A stretch of DNA of 64,000 nt from Chitinophaga sp. YR627. Its GTDB lineage: Bacteria; Bacteroidota; Bacteroidia; Chitinophagales; Chitinophagaceae. A model generated the notes under the pieces. It saw only the letters and a program-made list of their open reading frames with translations. It made no database searches and was not told the DNA's origin. Made by a program: the position numbers and the translations under genes. This document shows positions 1-7,274 of the stretch, one piece after another. The stretch is from positions 1,116,001-1,180,000 of the forward strand of contig NZ_FOUX01000003.1 of the NCBI RefSeq assembly GCF_900114995.1, given 5' to 3'. The stretch's first letter is position 1; each line of letters begins with the position of its first letter.

Positions 1-30
1 CCTTTTTCTTAGCCGGAAGGGCATCGTATT

Positions 31-552
31 ATGAATAATTACTTCAGCATAGGAAAACTGGTATCCGTATTTGGTTTACAGGGGGAATTCATTCTCAAAC
101 ATAGTCTGGGAAAAAGAACAGCCCTGCAGGGAGTGGATGCGATCTTCCTGGAAGAGCGTAAAAACAGTTTTATCCCCTATTTCATAGAGAAAGCCAGCGT
201 GAAAGACCATGAACACATGTTCGTCAAGCTGGAAGGGATAGATACCAAGGAAGACGCCCGCAGACTGGTACAAACGCCTGTATACCTGCTGGAGGATGAT
301 TTCAAAAAGCAGACGTCCGCATCAGCTCCGCTTTCAATGCTGGGCTTTATGGTGAAAGACAAGCAGCAGGGAGAACTAGGTGTTATCGAAGAAGTAATTG
401 AAATGCCCATGCAGGTGCTGGTTAAAGTAATGTACAGGGAGAAAGAAGCACTGTTGCCACTGAATGAGCAATCGCTCATAAAAGTGGATAAAAAACAGCA
501 GATCGTGCACGTCGACCTTCCCGATGGCTTACTGGACCTTTACCTGGAATAG
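31..552 (+). CDS. rimM: Ribosome maturation factor RimM
   Basis: RimM binds ribosomal protein S19 and assists late maturation of the 16S rRNA head in the cytoplasm. The 173-residue product has both parts of the family: an N-terminal barrel (about residues 4-85, opening IGKLVSVFGLQGEF) and a C-terminal PRC-barrel (about 95-170, ending near DLPDGLLDLYLE). Length is normal and the ATG is the only sensible start. trmD follows 56 bases downstream and rplS after it, the usual rpsP-rimM-trmD-rplS order. Only 30 bases lie upstream, so rpsP cannot be confirmed. Identification is secure from motifs and context. Confidence 0.97.
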   Translation: MNNYFSIGKLVSVFGLQGEFILKHSLGKRTALQGVDAIFLEERKNSFIPYFIEKASVKDHEHMFVKLEGIDTKEDARRLVQTPVYLLEDDFKKQTSASAPLSMLGFMVKDKQQGELGVIEEVIEMPMQVLVKVMYREKEALLPLNEQSLIKVDKKQQIVHVDLPDGLLDLYLE

Positions 553-608
553 CAGGACATTTATTATTCACTGTGACCTGTACTGACAGGTTGGATGGAG
601 CATAAAAC

Positions 609-1280
609 ATGAGAATAGATATCATTACCGTACAACCGGGATTACTGGAAGGGCCTTTTTCACACTCTATACTGAAAAGAGCCCAGACAAAAGGACTCCT
701 GGAAGTGCATACCCACAATCTGCGGGATTATTCCAATCTGAAGCACAAACAGGTAGATGACTACCAGTTTGGCGGCGGCGCAGGCATGGTAATGATGCTG
801 GAACCTGTTGTAAATGCCATCGAGACCTTACAGGCAAAGGTGCAGTATGATGAGATCATCTATCTGACACCTGACGGGGAAACCCTGAATCAGAAGATGG
901 CAAACCAGCTGTCTCTGAAAGGGAACCTCCTGATGCTCTGCGGTCACTATAAGGGTATCGATGAACGTATCCGCACTCACTTCGTGACAAAGGAGATCTC
1001 CATCGGAGATTATGTCCTGTCAGGAGGAGAACTGGCAGCCGCTGTGCTGGTAGATGCGATCGGCAGACTGATACCCGGCGTACTGAATGATGAAACGTCC
1101 GCATTGCTGGACTCCTTTCAGGATAATCTGCTCGCACCGCCTGTATATACCCGCCCGGAAGAATTCAGGGGCTGGAAGGTACCGGATGTGCTGATGAGCG
1201 GTGATCACAAGAAGATCGATAACTGGAGACATGATCAGGCGCTGGAGCGCACAAAGACACGTCGTCCGGATCTGTTATAA
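609..1280 (+). CDS. trmD: tRNA (guanine-N1-)-methyltransferase TrmD
   Basis: TrmD uses S-adenosylmethionine to methylate G37 next to the anticodon of a subset of tRNAs, which prevents +1 frameshifting. The 223-residue product is a SPOUT enzyme. The motif LCGHYKGIDERI near residue 115 and the glycine-rich knot segment IGDYVLSGGELAA near 133-145 form the trefoil-knot cofactor site, and FGGGAGMVM near 55 is also typical. It is full length apart from the short C-terminal tail some homologues carry. It lies between rimM and rplS and is probably co-transcribed with rimM. The ATG at 609 is favoured because MRIDIITVQPG is the canonical N-terminus. Confidence 0.97.
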   Translation: MRIDIITVQPGLLEGPFSHSILKRAQTKGLLEVHTHNLRDYSNLKHKQVDDYQFGGGAGMVMMLEPVVNAIETLQAKVQYDEIIYLTPDGETLNQKMANQLSLKGNLLMLCGHYKGIDERIRTHFVTKEISIGDYVLSGGELAAAVLVDAIGRLIPGVLNDETSALLDSFQDNLLAPPVYTRPEEFRGWKVPDVLMSGDHKKIDNWRHDQALERTKTRRPDLL

Positions 1281-1336
1281 ATTTTGGTTGATTGTCAACC
1301 ATTTGGGAAATTATTATTTAATAAACGGGGTTCTTA

Positions 1337-1368
1337 TTTGGAAGTTGTGTATTTCTAAACTACCTTTG
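1337..1368 (+). promoter_or_regulatory. Bacteroidota-type promoter of rplS
   Basis: TTTG at 1337-1340 and TACCTTTG at 1361-1368 are separated by 20 bases. This matches the known Bacteroidota housekeeping promoter pattern (TTTG, about 20 bases, TAnnTTTG). It lies 22 bases before the rplS ATG, so rplS can be transcribed apart from rimM-trmD. The match is read directly; promoter activity is inferred. Confidence 0.75.
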
Positions 1369-1390
1369 CACTCCGATAAATATTTGAAAG

Positions 1391-1738
1391 ATGAACGCTA
1401 TTTCTTTTGTTCACGAGCAACTGTCAGGTAAGAAATCATACCCGAAGTTTAAAGCCGGTGATAACGTCACTGTAAACTATAAAATTGTTGAAGGTAGCAA
1501 GGAAAGAATCCAGTCCTTCAAAGGTGATGTATTGAAAATCCAGGGTACTGGTGCTACTGTTACTTTTACAGTAAGAAAGATTTCTGATGGAGTAGGTGTA
1601 GAAAGGATTTTCCCTTTGCTGTCTCCACACATCGACGGAATCGTGCTGAATAAGGTTGGTAAAGTTAGAAGGGCTAGACTGTTCTACCTGCGCGAACGTG
1701 CTGGTAAAGCTGCCCGTATCAAAGAGAAAAGGGTTTAG
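1391..1738 (+). CDS. rplS: 50S ribosomal protein L19
   Basis: L19 is a structural protein of the large ribosomal subunit located at the 30S-50S interface. The 115-residue product matches the family over its whole length: FKAGDNVTVNYKIVEG, IQSFKGDVLKIQGTG and the basic C-terminal motif VRRARLFYLRER are diagnostic. The ATG at 1391 begins MNAISFVHEQL, the expected start, and lies just downstream of a consensus promoter. A hairpin with a T-run follows 25 bases after the stop. It is the third gene of the rimM-trmD-rplS block. Confidence 0.98.
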   Translation: MNAISFVHEQLSGKKSYPKFKAGDNVTVNYKIVEGSKERIQSFKGDVLKIQGTGATVTFTVRKISDGVGVERIFPLLSPHIDGIVLNKVGKVRRARLFYLRERAGKAARIKEKRV

Positions 1739-1762
1739 TATAAATACAGGGAAATTAGTGAT

Positions 1763-1792
1763 AACGGGGACCGTTTGGCTCCCCGTTTTTTT
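1763..1792 (+). terminator. Terminator after rplS
   Basis: An 8-bp stem (AACGGGGA at 1763-1770 paired with TCCCCGTT at 1780-1787) is followed by a run of T on the + strand. It is a typical intrinsic terminator 25 bases after the rplS stop. Confidence 0.8.
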
Positions 1793-1928
1793 CATGTCTA
1801 TAGGGACCAGACGCGGCAATAAGCAATGCTCTTAAAATAGTATTAAAACTTTGCCAGCCAATCTACCCGAGGATAATTCCCGAATATATTTACCTATCTT
1901 TGTTTGCTTAACGTTTAAAACTGAGAAA

Positions 1929-2162
1929 ATGACTGCCGCTTTTAAATCACCGTTTTTATTATTTCAGGAATTAGGTATGACAGAATTACTCTTGATCGCT
2001 CTGGTTGTATTACTGCTGTTTGGTGGTAAGAAAATCCCTGAACTGATGCGTGGCCTTGGTAAAGGTATCCGTGAGTTCAACGATGCGAAGAACAACGTGC
2101 GTAAAGAGATCGAAGACGGTATGAAAGATCAGCCGGCTACGACTGACCACAAGAATGCCTAA
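1929..2162 (+). CDS. tatA: Sec-independent protein translocase TatA
   Basis: TatA forms the pore-like oligomer of the twin-arginine pathway that exports folded proteins across the inner membrane. From the ATG at 1929 the product is 77 residues: a short N-terminus, one membrane helix (about residues 18-34), the hinge FGGKKIPELMRGLGKGIREF and a charged amphipathic tail. A possible -7 element TATCTTTG at 1895-1902 lies between this ATG and the more upstream reading-frame start at 1851, which argues against the longer version; 1977 is another possible start. tatC is not adjacent. Two genes in the window (7275 and 30856) carry twin-arginine signals and are potential substrates. Confidence 0.92.
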   Translation: MTAAFKSPFLLFQELGMTELLLIALVVLLLFGGKKIPELMRGLGKGIREFNDAKNNVRKEIEDGMKDQPATTDHKNA

Positions 2163-2352
2163 TTAGTCCTGCTAAAGGAATCAGGTTTTTCTTTTTATTT
2201 GATTCAGACGTGAATAGGGGAGTAGTATGCCTGTGAAGGGAGATGCAGTAAAACACTGTATGAATTGCTATATACCATATGCCAACTGAAAACCTTTTCA
2301 GTAGCAGTTTTTCAAGTTTGACTTTACATTATTTTTTAAGCAATTAACTGGT

Positions 2353-3798
2353 TTGGCTTTGTCTGAATACAGCAGTATATCGGCTTTTCATGAAGCATTA
2401 TACGCCGGCAGAACAACCTGTACGGAGATGGTACGGTATTACCTTGACCGTATCGGACAGACAAAACACCTGAATGCTTACCTGGAAGTTTTTGAAGAGG
2501 AAGCCCTTGCGAAAGCGCATGCACTGGATACCCGTATAAAGAACGGAGAGTCTGTGGGAGCGCTTGCGGGCATTGTGATAGGCATTAAGGATGTTATCTG
2601 TTATAAAGGACATAAAGTAAGCGCTGCTTCTCGCATACTGGAGGGATTTACTTCACTGTATTCTGCTACGGCAGTCGAAAGACTCCTGGCAGAAGACGCC
2701 ATTATTATTGGTAATCTCAATTGTGACGAGTTTGCAATGGGATCCACAAATGAGAACTCCGCTTATGGTCCGGTGTTGAACGCACTGGACAATTCCCGTG
2801 TACCGGGAGGGTCCTCCGGAGGGTCAGCAGTAGCTGTGCAGGCAGATCTTTGTATGGTCAGCCTTGGTAGTGATACCGGCGGTTCTGTGAGACAACCTGC
2901 TGATTTCTGTGGTATTGTAGGATTAAAACCAACTTATGGCAGGATTTCCCGCTATGGGTTAATTGCATATGCCTCTTCGTTCGATCAGATCGGGATTTTT
3001 GGCAGGAATATTGCAGATGTGGCAAGGGTGCTGCAGTTTATTGCAGGGCCCGACGGGTATGATAGTACGGCTTCAAATGAAGAAGTACCTGATTACCAGA
3101 TCGTACACAATAAATCCTGGAAAATAGCGTATTTAAAGGATGCGTTGTTTCACCCCGGCCTGGATGAGGAAATGAAGGAAGGCTATACCCGCTTTTTTGA
3201 AGAGTTAGAAGCTGCAGGTGATACTGTTACAGCAGCTGATTTCGCTTACCTTGATTATGTAGTGCCCGCATATTATGTGTTGACCACTGCAGAAGCTTCC
3301 TCTAACCTTTCACGGTTTGATGGAGTTAAATACGGACACAGAACTTCATTAAATAATCTTGAACTTGCTGACTTTTACAAGAAAAGTCGGTCAGAAGGTT
3401 TTGGAAAAGAAGTAAAACGGCGTATCTTACTTGGGACTTTTGTACTTAGTGCAGGTTATTACGATGCCTACTTTGCTAAAGCTCAACAAGTTAGACGAAT
3501 GGTGGTGGATAAATTGGATGAAATTTTATCTGAATATGATGCCATCGTAATGCCAACTGTACCATCTACAGCATTTAAGATTGGAGAAAAAACAAATGAT
3601 CCGATAGCCATGTACCTGGCCGATATTTATACGGTACTGGCAAATCTGGCAGGGGTTCCGGCAATTTCCGTACCTTTGCAGCGGCATTCAAATGGGATGC
3701 CATACGGTGTACAGATCATCACAAAGCAATTTAGCGAAGCAAACCTGTTAAGCATTGCGGAACACGCTATGCAGTTAAGACAGGTTACTCCTGTTTAA
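2353..3798 (+). CDS. gatA: Asp-tRNA(Asn)/Glu-tRNA(Gln) amidotransferase subunit A
   Basis: GatA hydrolyses glutamine and, with GatB and GatC, amidates mischarged Glu-tRNA(Gln) or Asp-tRNA(Asn). The 481-residue amidase-signature protein shows the Ser-cisSer-Lys triad: lysine in GIVIGIKDVICYKG, serines in PGGSSGGSAVAV and GSDTGGSVRQPADFCG. The motif GLKPTYGRISRYGL is typical of GatA rather than a general amidase. No ATG exists near the N-terminus; the best start is the TTG at 2353, although the frame stays open slightly upstream. gatB and gatC are not neighbours. The next gene starts seven bases after the stop and is probably co-transcribed. Confidence 0.93.
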   Translation: MALSEYSSISAFHEALYAGRTTCTEMVRYYLDRIGQTKHLNAYLEVFEEEALAKAHALDTRIKNGESVGALAGIVIGIKDVICYKGHKVSAASRILEGFTSLYSATAVERLLAEDAIIIGNLNCDEFAMGSTNENSAYGPVLNALDNSRVPGGSSGGSAVAVQADLCMVSLGSDTGGSVRQPADFCGIVGLKPTYGRISRYGLIAYASSFDQIGIFGRNIADVARVLQFIAGPDGYDSTASNEEVPDYQIVHNKSWKIAYLKDALFHPGLDEEMKEGYTRFFEELEAAGDTVTAADFAYLDYVVPAYYVLTTAEASSNLSRFDGVKYGHRTSLNNLELADFYKKSRSEGFGKEVKRRILLGTFVLSAGYYDAYFAKAQQVRRMVVDKLDEILSEYDAIVMPTVPSTAFKIGEKTNDPIAMYLADIYTVLANLAGVPAISVPLQRHSNGMPYGVQIITKQFSEANLLSIAEHAMQLRQVTPV

Positions 3799-3805
3799 AA
3801 TAAAT

Positions 3806-5164
3806 ATGTGTATGAGGAAAATCTTTTTACTACTGCTGTTGCCATCGCTGGGTGCAGTGCAAATGAGAGCGATTGGTGGCAATAGTGTACCTAAAGAGAT
3901 GGTTACTCCATATGGGGGACCGGATACTACGGTACTGAACCACAAAGTACGTCTGCCTAAGGACACTATAGTCGTGCCTTCCGCAACGTCACAGGCTGTG
4001 CGTAAAAATGCGCAAAGCCTTCCGTCCAGCATCAGCAGCCCGAAGGTCTATGAACAGATCAACAACAACATTGTAGCTGGATACATCAATAACTTTGCCA
4101 GCAGGTATAGCCAACACCTGCAGGTAATGGTGTCCAGAGGGCAACCTTACTTCGTAATGGTGGAGAAAATCTTCAGAGAACACGGGATTCCCGAGGAAAT
4201 GAAGTATCTCGCCGTAATCGAATCTTCCTTTAATACCAACGCACGTTCCCGTGTAGGTGCAGTGGGTGCCTGGCAGTTTATGTCCGGTACTGCGCGTATC
4301 TTCGGTCTCAGTGTGGGTAAAAAAGTGGACGAAAGAAAAGACTTCTATAAGTCTACGGTAGCTGCTGCCAAATTCCTGAACGAACTGTACAATCAGTTCG
4401 GTGACTGGTTACTCGTGGTAGCTGCTTATAACTGCGGTCCTGGTGGCGTACAACGTGCCATGAACGCAAGCGGTCGCAGCGACTTCTGGGGTATGCAATA
4501 CTTCCTGCCAGCTGAATCCCGCAATCACGTTTACAAATTCATCGCTACCGGTTACATCCTCGACAGGTTTAATAACTTCTTCGGTGTAGGTAACGATATG
4601 AGTACAGTTGTTGCTGCTCCGGCTCCTACTGCCGCAGCATATACTACAACTGAACTTTCAGAAGAAGAAATGTTCAACACAGTTGAATTCAATATCTCCG
4701 GCAAATACCGCCTGGATGCTATTGCTAAGAAACTGAATATGGAACTTTCCGATCTGGAACACCTCAATCCTGATTTCGCTAAAATGATGTCAGGACCTGA
4801 AAATAGCTACGACCTGAGAATTCCGAAAGAGAAAATGAAGGAATTCCAGACAGAGAAAGAGGAAATACTGAAGGAATCATTACAGATGATGCTGGATGAC
4901 AAAGCAACCACCTTCGATAAATCCCGCTTCCCTGCTCCGGTAAAAGTAGCTGCTCCAGCTGAGGCGAAAGCAAAGAAACCAGTGACCACTAGTACAACAG
5001 CGAAAACCTCCAAAACTTCAAAATCTTCTGCTAAAGCGAAAGCAACAGCAAAAGGAAAGGCAAAAACGCCAACCGCGAAAAAGAAGACAGTTGCCAGGAA
5101 AACAACTGCTAAAAAACCGGTAACAGCGAAGAAGCCAACTTTGAAGAAAACAACGCTGCATTAA
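3806..5164 (+). CDS. Membrane-bound lytic murein transglycosylase (MltD/Slt type) with basic tail
   Basis: Predicted periplasmic enzyme that cleaves the MurNAc-GlcNAc bond of peptidoglycan with formation of 1,6-anhydro ends. The 452-residue product has a signal peptide (residues 1-22), a soluble lytic transglycosylase domain (about 90-250) with the catalytic glutamate in AVIESSFN near residue 139 and the motifs GAVGAWQFM and AAYNCGPGG, then a LysM-like segment (about 290-350). The last 75 residues or so are rich in Lys, Ala and Thr, resembling histone H1 tails, which is not part of the usual family architecture. Starts at 3806 and 3812 are both possible. It follows gatA by seven bases. Confidence 0.9.
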   Translation: MCMRKIFLLLLLPSLGAVQMRAIGGNSVPKEMVTPYGGPDTTVLNHKVRLPKDTIVVPSATSQAVRKNAQSLPSSISSPKVYEQINNNIVAGYINNFASRYSQHLQVMVSRGQPYFVMVEKIFREHGIPEEMKYLAVIESSFNTNARSRVGAVGAWQFMSGTARIFGLSVGKKVDERKDFYKSTVAAAKFLNELYNQFGDWLLVVAAYNCGPGGVQRAMNASGRSDFWGMQYFLPAESRNHVYKFIATGYILDRFNNFFGVGNDMSTVVAAPAPTAAAYTTTELSEEEMFNTVEFNISGKYRLDAIAKKLNMELSDLEHLNPDFAKMMSGPENSYDLRIPKEKMKEFQTEKEEILKESLQMMLDDKATTFDKSRFPAPVKVAAPAEAKAKKPVTTSTTAKTSKTSKSSAKAKATAKGKAKTPTAKKKTVARKTTAKKPVTAKKPTLKKTTLH

Positions 5165-5184
5165 TCATACTGAACTAATACAAG

Positions 5185-5217
5185 AGGCCTGATCATCGAT
5201 CAGGCCTTTCTGTTTTT
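5185..5217 (+). terminator. Terminator after the lytic transglycosylase gene
   Basis: A perfect 10-bp stem (5185-5194 with 5198-5207) has a three-base loop and is followed by TTTCTGTTTTT on the + strand. Confidence 0.85.
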
Positions 5218-5690
5218 ATAATCGGTTGTGTTTGGAAAGGAAGAATTAGGAATAGCTTTTCGAATCAACCTGTATTGGACTAAATGCACCTGCACATGAC
5301 AGGCATCCAGATCCTACAGTACAACTTATTGGCAATGTTCTCCTGCTACATTGTTGCCATCTCCGGATGAGCTATCAATCATCTCTATTTTGATATGTTC
5401 TGTTCATTTTAAGAGAGTGCTAGAATAAGACAAGCCTATCAGTGTCTACCAGCCGTTGAATACAAGGTATAAGCGGGCAAGAGATGTGCTGCACACCATT
5501 ACTATCAATAGTGAATTGAAGATAGGCGATGGCTTCATCGTATTGCAGCTCCTGGAAGTATTGCCGTCGGACTCAATCAGCACAATTGCATATTGCCATA
5601 AAAGCAAAACGCTGCGAAGATGATCCCCGCAGCGTTTTGCTTTTATAGAGCAGCGTTTTAAACCGCCTAATTCTTAATTCCTAATTGAAA
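5208..5690. other. Gene-poor interval with a 64-codon open frame and heptamer repeats
   Basis: No convincing gene is present. On the + strand a frame is open from 5429 to the TGA at 5621-5623 (64 codons, reading DKPISVYQPLNTRYKRARDV at its beginning), but it has no credible start and runs into a terminator arm. It may be the remnant of a lost gene. AATTAGGAAT near 5243 and its inverse ATTCCTAATT near 5677 bracket the interval. The right end carries the heptamers TTCTTAA and TTCCTAA (5671-5684) directly after the antiporter stop. Confidence 0.4.
5600..5644. terminator. Bidirectional hairpin terminator
   Basis: A perfect 17-bp inverted repeat (5600-5616 with 5628-5644) with an 11-base loop is flanked by A-rich and T-rich ends, so it could terminate on both strands. 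On the minus strand it lies about 45 bases after the stop of the antiporter gene. Confidence 0.75.
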
Positions 5691-7142
5691 TTAGCCTATC
5701 TGGCTCGCCTGTAATCTGCTCTCTTCCACTTTCTTCACCACATCAAGCAACGGACCCGTCATAAATGTGGTCGCCAGGGCCATCAGTACCAGCATCGCAA
5801 ACACCTCCGGAGAAAGGATCCCCAGGTCATAACCGATGTTTAACACCACCAGTTCCATCAATCCCCTGGTGTTCATCAGCGCACCAATACCAAGAGAGTC
5901 CATCCAGGATTGTCCCATTAATTTGGCAGTAAGCGCACTTCCTCCCAGTTTGCCGCCCACAGCTACCAGCATGATCAGACCAAACACTGCCCAGAGATTG
6001 CCCTGACCCAGTAAGCCGATCTGTGTACGCAGTCCGGTGAACACAAAGAAGATAGGCAGTAATAACAATACACTCACATCTTCCAGTTTATCAGTCAGCA
6101 GTTTCTGTACTGATACTTCTGATGGCATGATCACACCTGCCAGGAAGGCGCCAAATAATGCATGTATGCCTATTACCTCCGCAGCCCATGCGGAAAATAG
6201 TAAGGTCATAAACGCGAGGGCAACAATTGATTTCTCTTTATGTTGCTCCTGAAAACGTGTTATTTTTTTAGCTAACCAGGGTTTCAATATATATAGCATG
6301 AACCCGACGAAGATCAGTGATAACACCAGGGTTAAAACAGCAGTCCATAATGTAACTGCCTTCACGATCGCTATAACAACTGCCAGGATACACCATGCCG
6401 TAACATCATCTGCAGCAGCGCAGGTAATAGCCAGCAGTCCCAGTGGCGTACTGCTCAGTTTTCTCTCCTGTACAATACGCGCTAAAACTGGGAACGCAGT
6501 AATGCTCATCGCAATACCCATAAATAACGCAAAAGACAGGAAGCTTACATTTGCAGGTGCAAAGCGGGCATACATATGATAGGCTAATCCTACACCCAGG
6601 AAGAAAGGAAATACAATGCTCGCATGACTGATCATCACGGCATCGTGTGCTTTGTTCTTCATCTTGTCTGTGTCCAGTTCCATACCCACCACAAACATGA
6701 AGAAGGCAAGACCTATCTGACTCAAAAACTGCAGATTTTTAAAACCTTCTGCTGGAAAAATAAACGCACTTCCTGATGGCCATAAGGTACCAAGCAGGGA
6801 CGGCCCGAGGCAAATACCAGCTACAATTTCTCCCACTACTGAAGGTTGTCCGATCTTATTTGCCAGCCAGCCAAATATCCTTGCAGTGATCAATATCAGG
6901 ATAATCTGTAACAGTAATAAAGCTAAAGGATGATGCACATTTTGCACCATGGAATTCCAGACGCTCTCCGCTGTAGAAGTCGTACTAGTGGTGTGTGCAG
7001 ATGCAGGAGCCGCAGCAGCAGCCACAGTACTGGCAGGGGTACTGCCGTCGGTCGTTAAATGGCTGCCCTTATTGATGATAAACCAGATAAGACATCCGAA
7101 AAAGCCGATAATCAGCGGGTAAAACAACATTCTCTTATTCAT
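5691..7142 (-). CDS. Cation:proton antiporter, CPA2 (KefB/Na+/H+ exchanger) family
   Basis: Predicted inner-membrane exchanger swapping Na+ or K+ for H+ in pH or ion homeostasis. The 483-residue protein has an extra N-terminal membrane segment (about residues 5-21), a low-complexity Ala/Thr/Ser linker (about 30-60), then a 12-13 helix transporter core. Family motifs include GEIVAGICLGPSLLG (near 108), FFMFVVGMELD (near 148), LFGAFLAGVIMP and ALMNTRGLMELVVLNIG. No C-terminal TrkA-N or TrkA-C domain is attached, unlike KefB/KefC. It stands alone and is divergent from the phospholipase gene. The transported ion cannot be decided from sequence. Confidence 0.9.
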   Translation of the reverse strand: MNKRMLFYPLIIGFFGCLIWFIINKGSHLTTDGSTPASTVAAAAAPASAHTTSTTSTAESVWNSMVQNVHHPLALLLLQIILILITARIFGWLANKIGQPSVVGEIVAGICLGPSLLGTLWPSGSAFIFPAEGFKNLQFLSQIGLAFFMFVVGMELDTDKMKNKAHDAVMISHASIVFPFFLGVGLAYHMYARFAPANVSFLSFALFMGIAMSITAFPVLARIVQERKLSSTPLGLLAITCAAADDVTAWCILAVVIAIVKAVTLWTAVLTLVLSLIFVGFMLYILKPWLAKKITRFQEQHKEKSIVALAFMTLLFSAWAAEVIGIHALFGAFLAGVIMPSEVSVQKLLTDKLEDVSVLLLLPIFFVFTGLRTQIGLLGQGNLWAVFGLIMLVAVGGKLGGSALTAKLMGQSWMDSLGIGALMNTRGLMELVVLNIGYDLGILSPEVFAMLVLMALATTFMTGPLLDVVKKVEESRLQASQIG

Positions 7143-7274
7143 ATAGTATCGGTTTAATTGGACGAAAGATAATAATAATACCTGTGAGCCTCACATTAAT
7201 GTGGTATTAAATTACATTGAAGATTGATCATATATGGCTTCAGCTTGCAGCAGGTTATGTATCTTGTCAGCATT

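Noticed and set aside
1..30. End of rpsP
   Set aside because: rpsP is expected upstream of rimM, but 30 bases without a recognisable reading frame are too short to place its stop.
1201..1431. Plus-strand frame overlapping trmD and rplS
   Set aside because: It crosses the rplS promoter and both gene borders in another frame.
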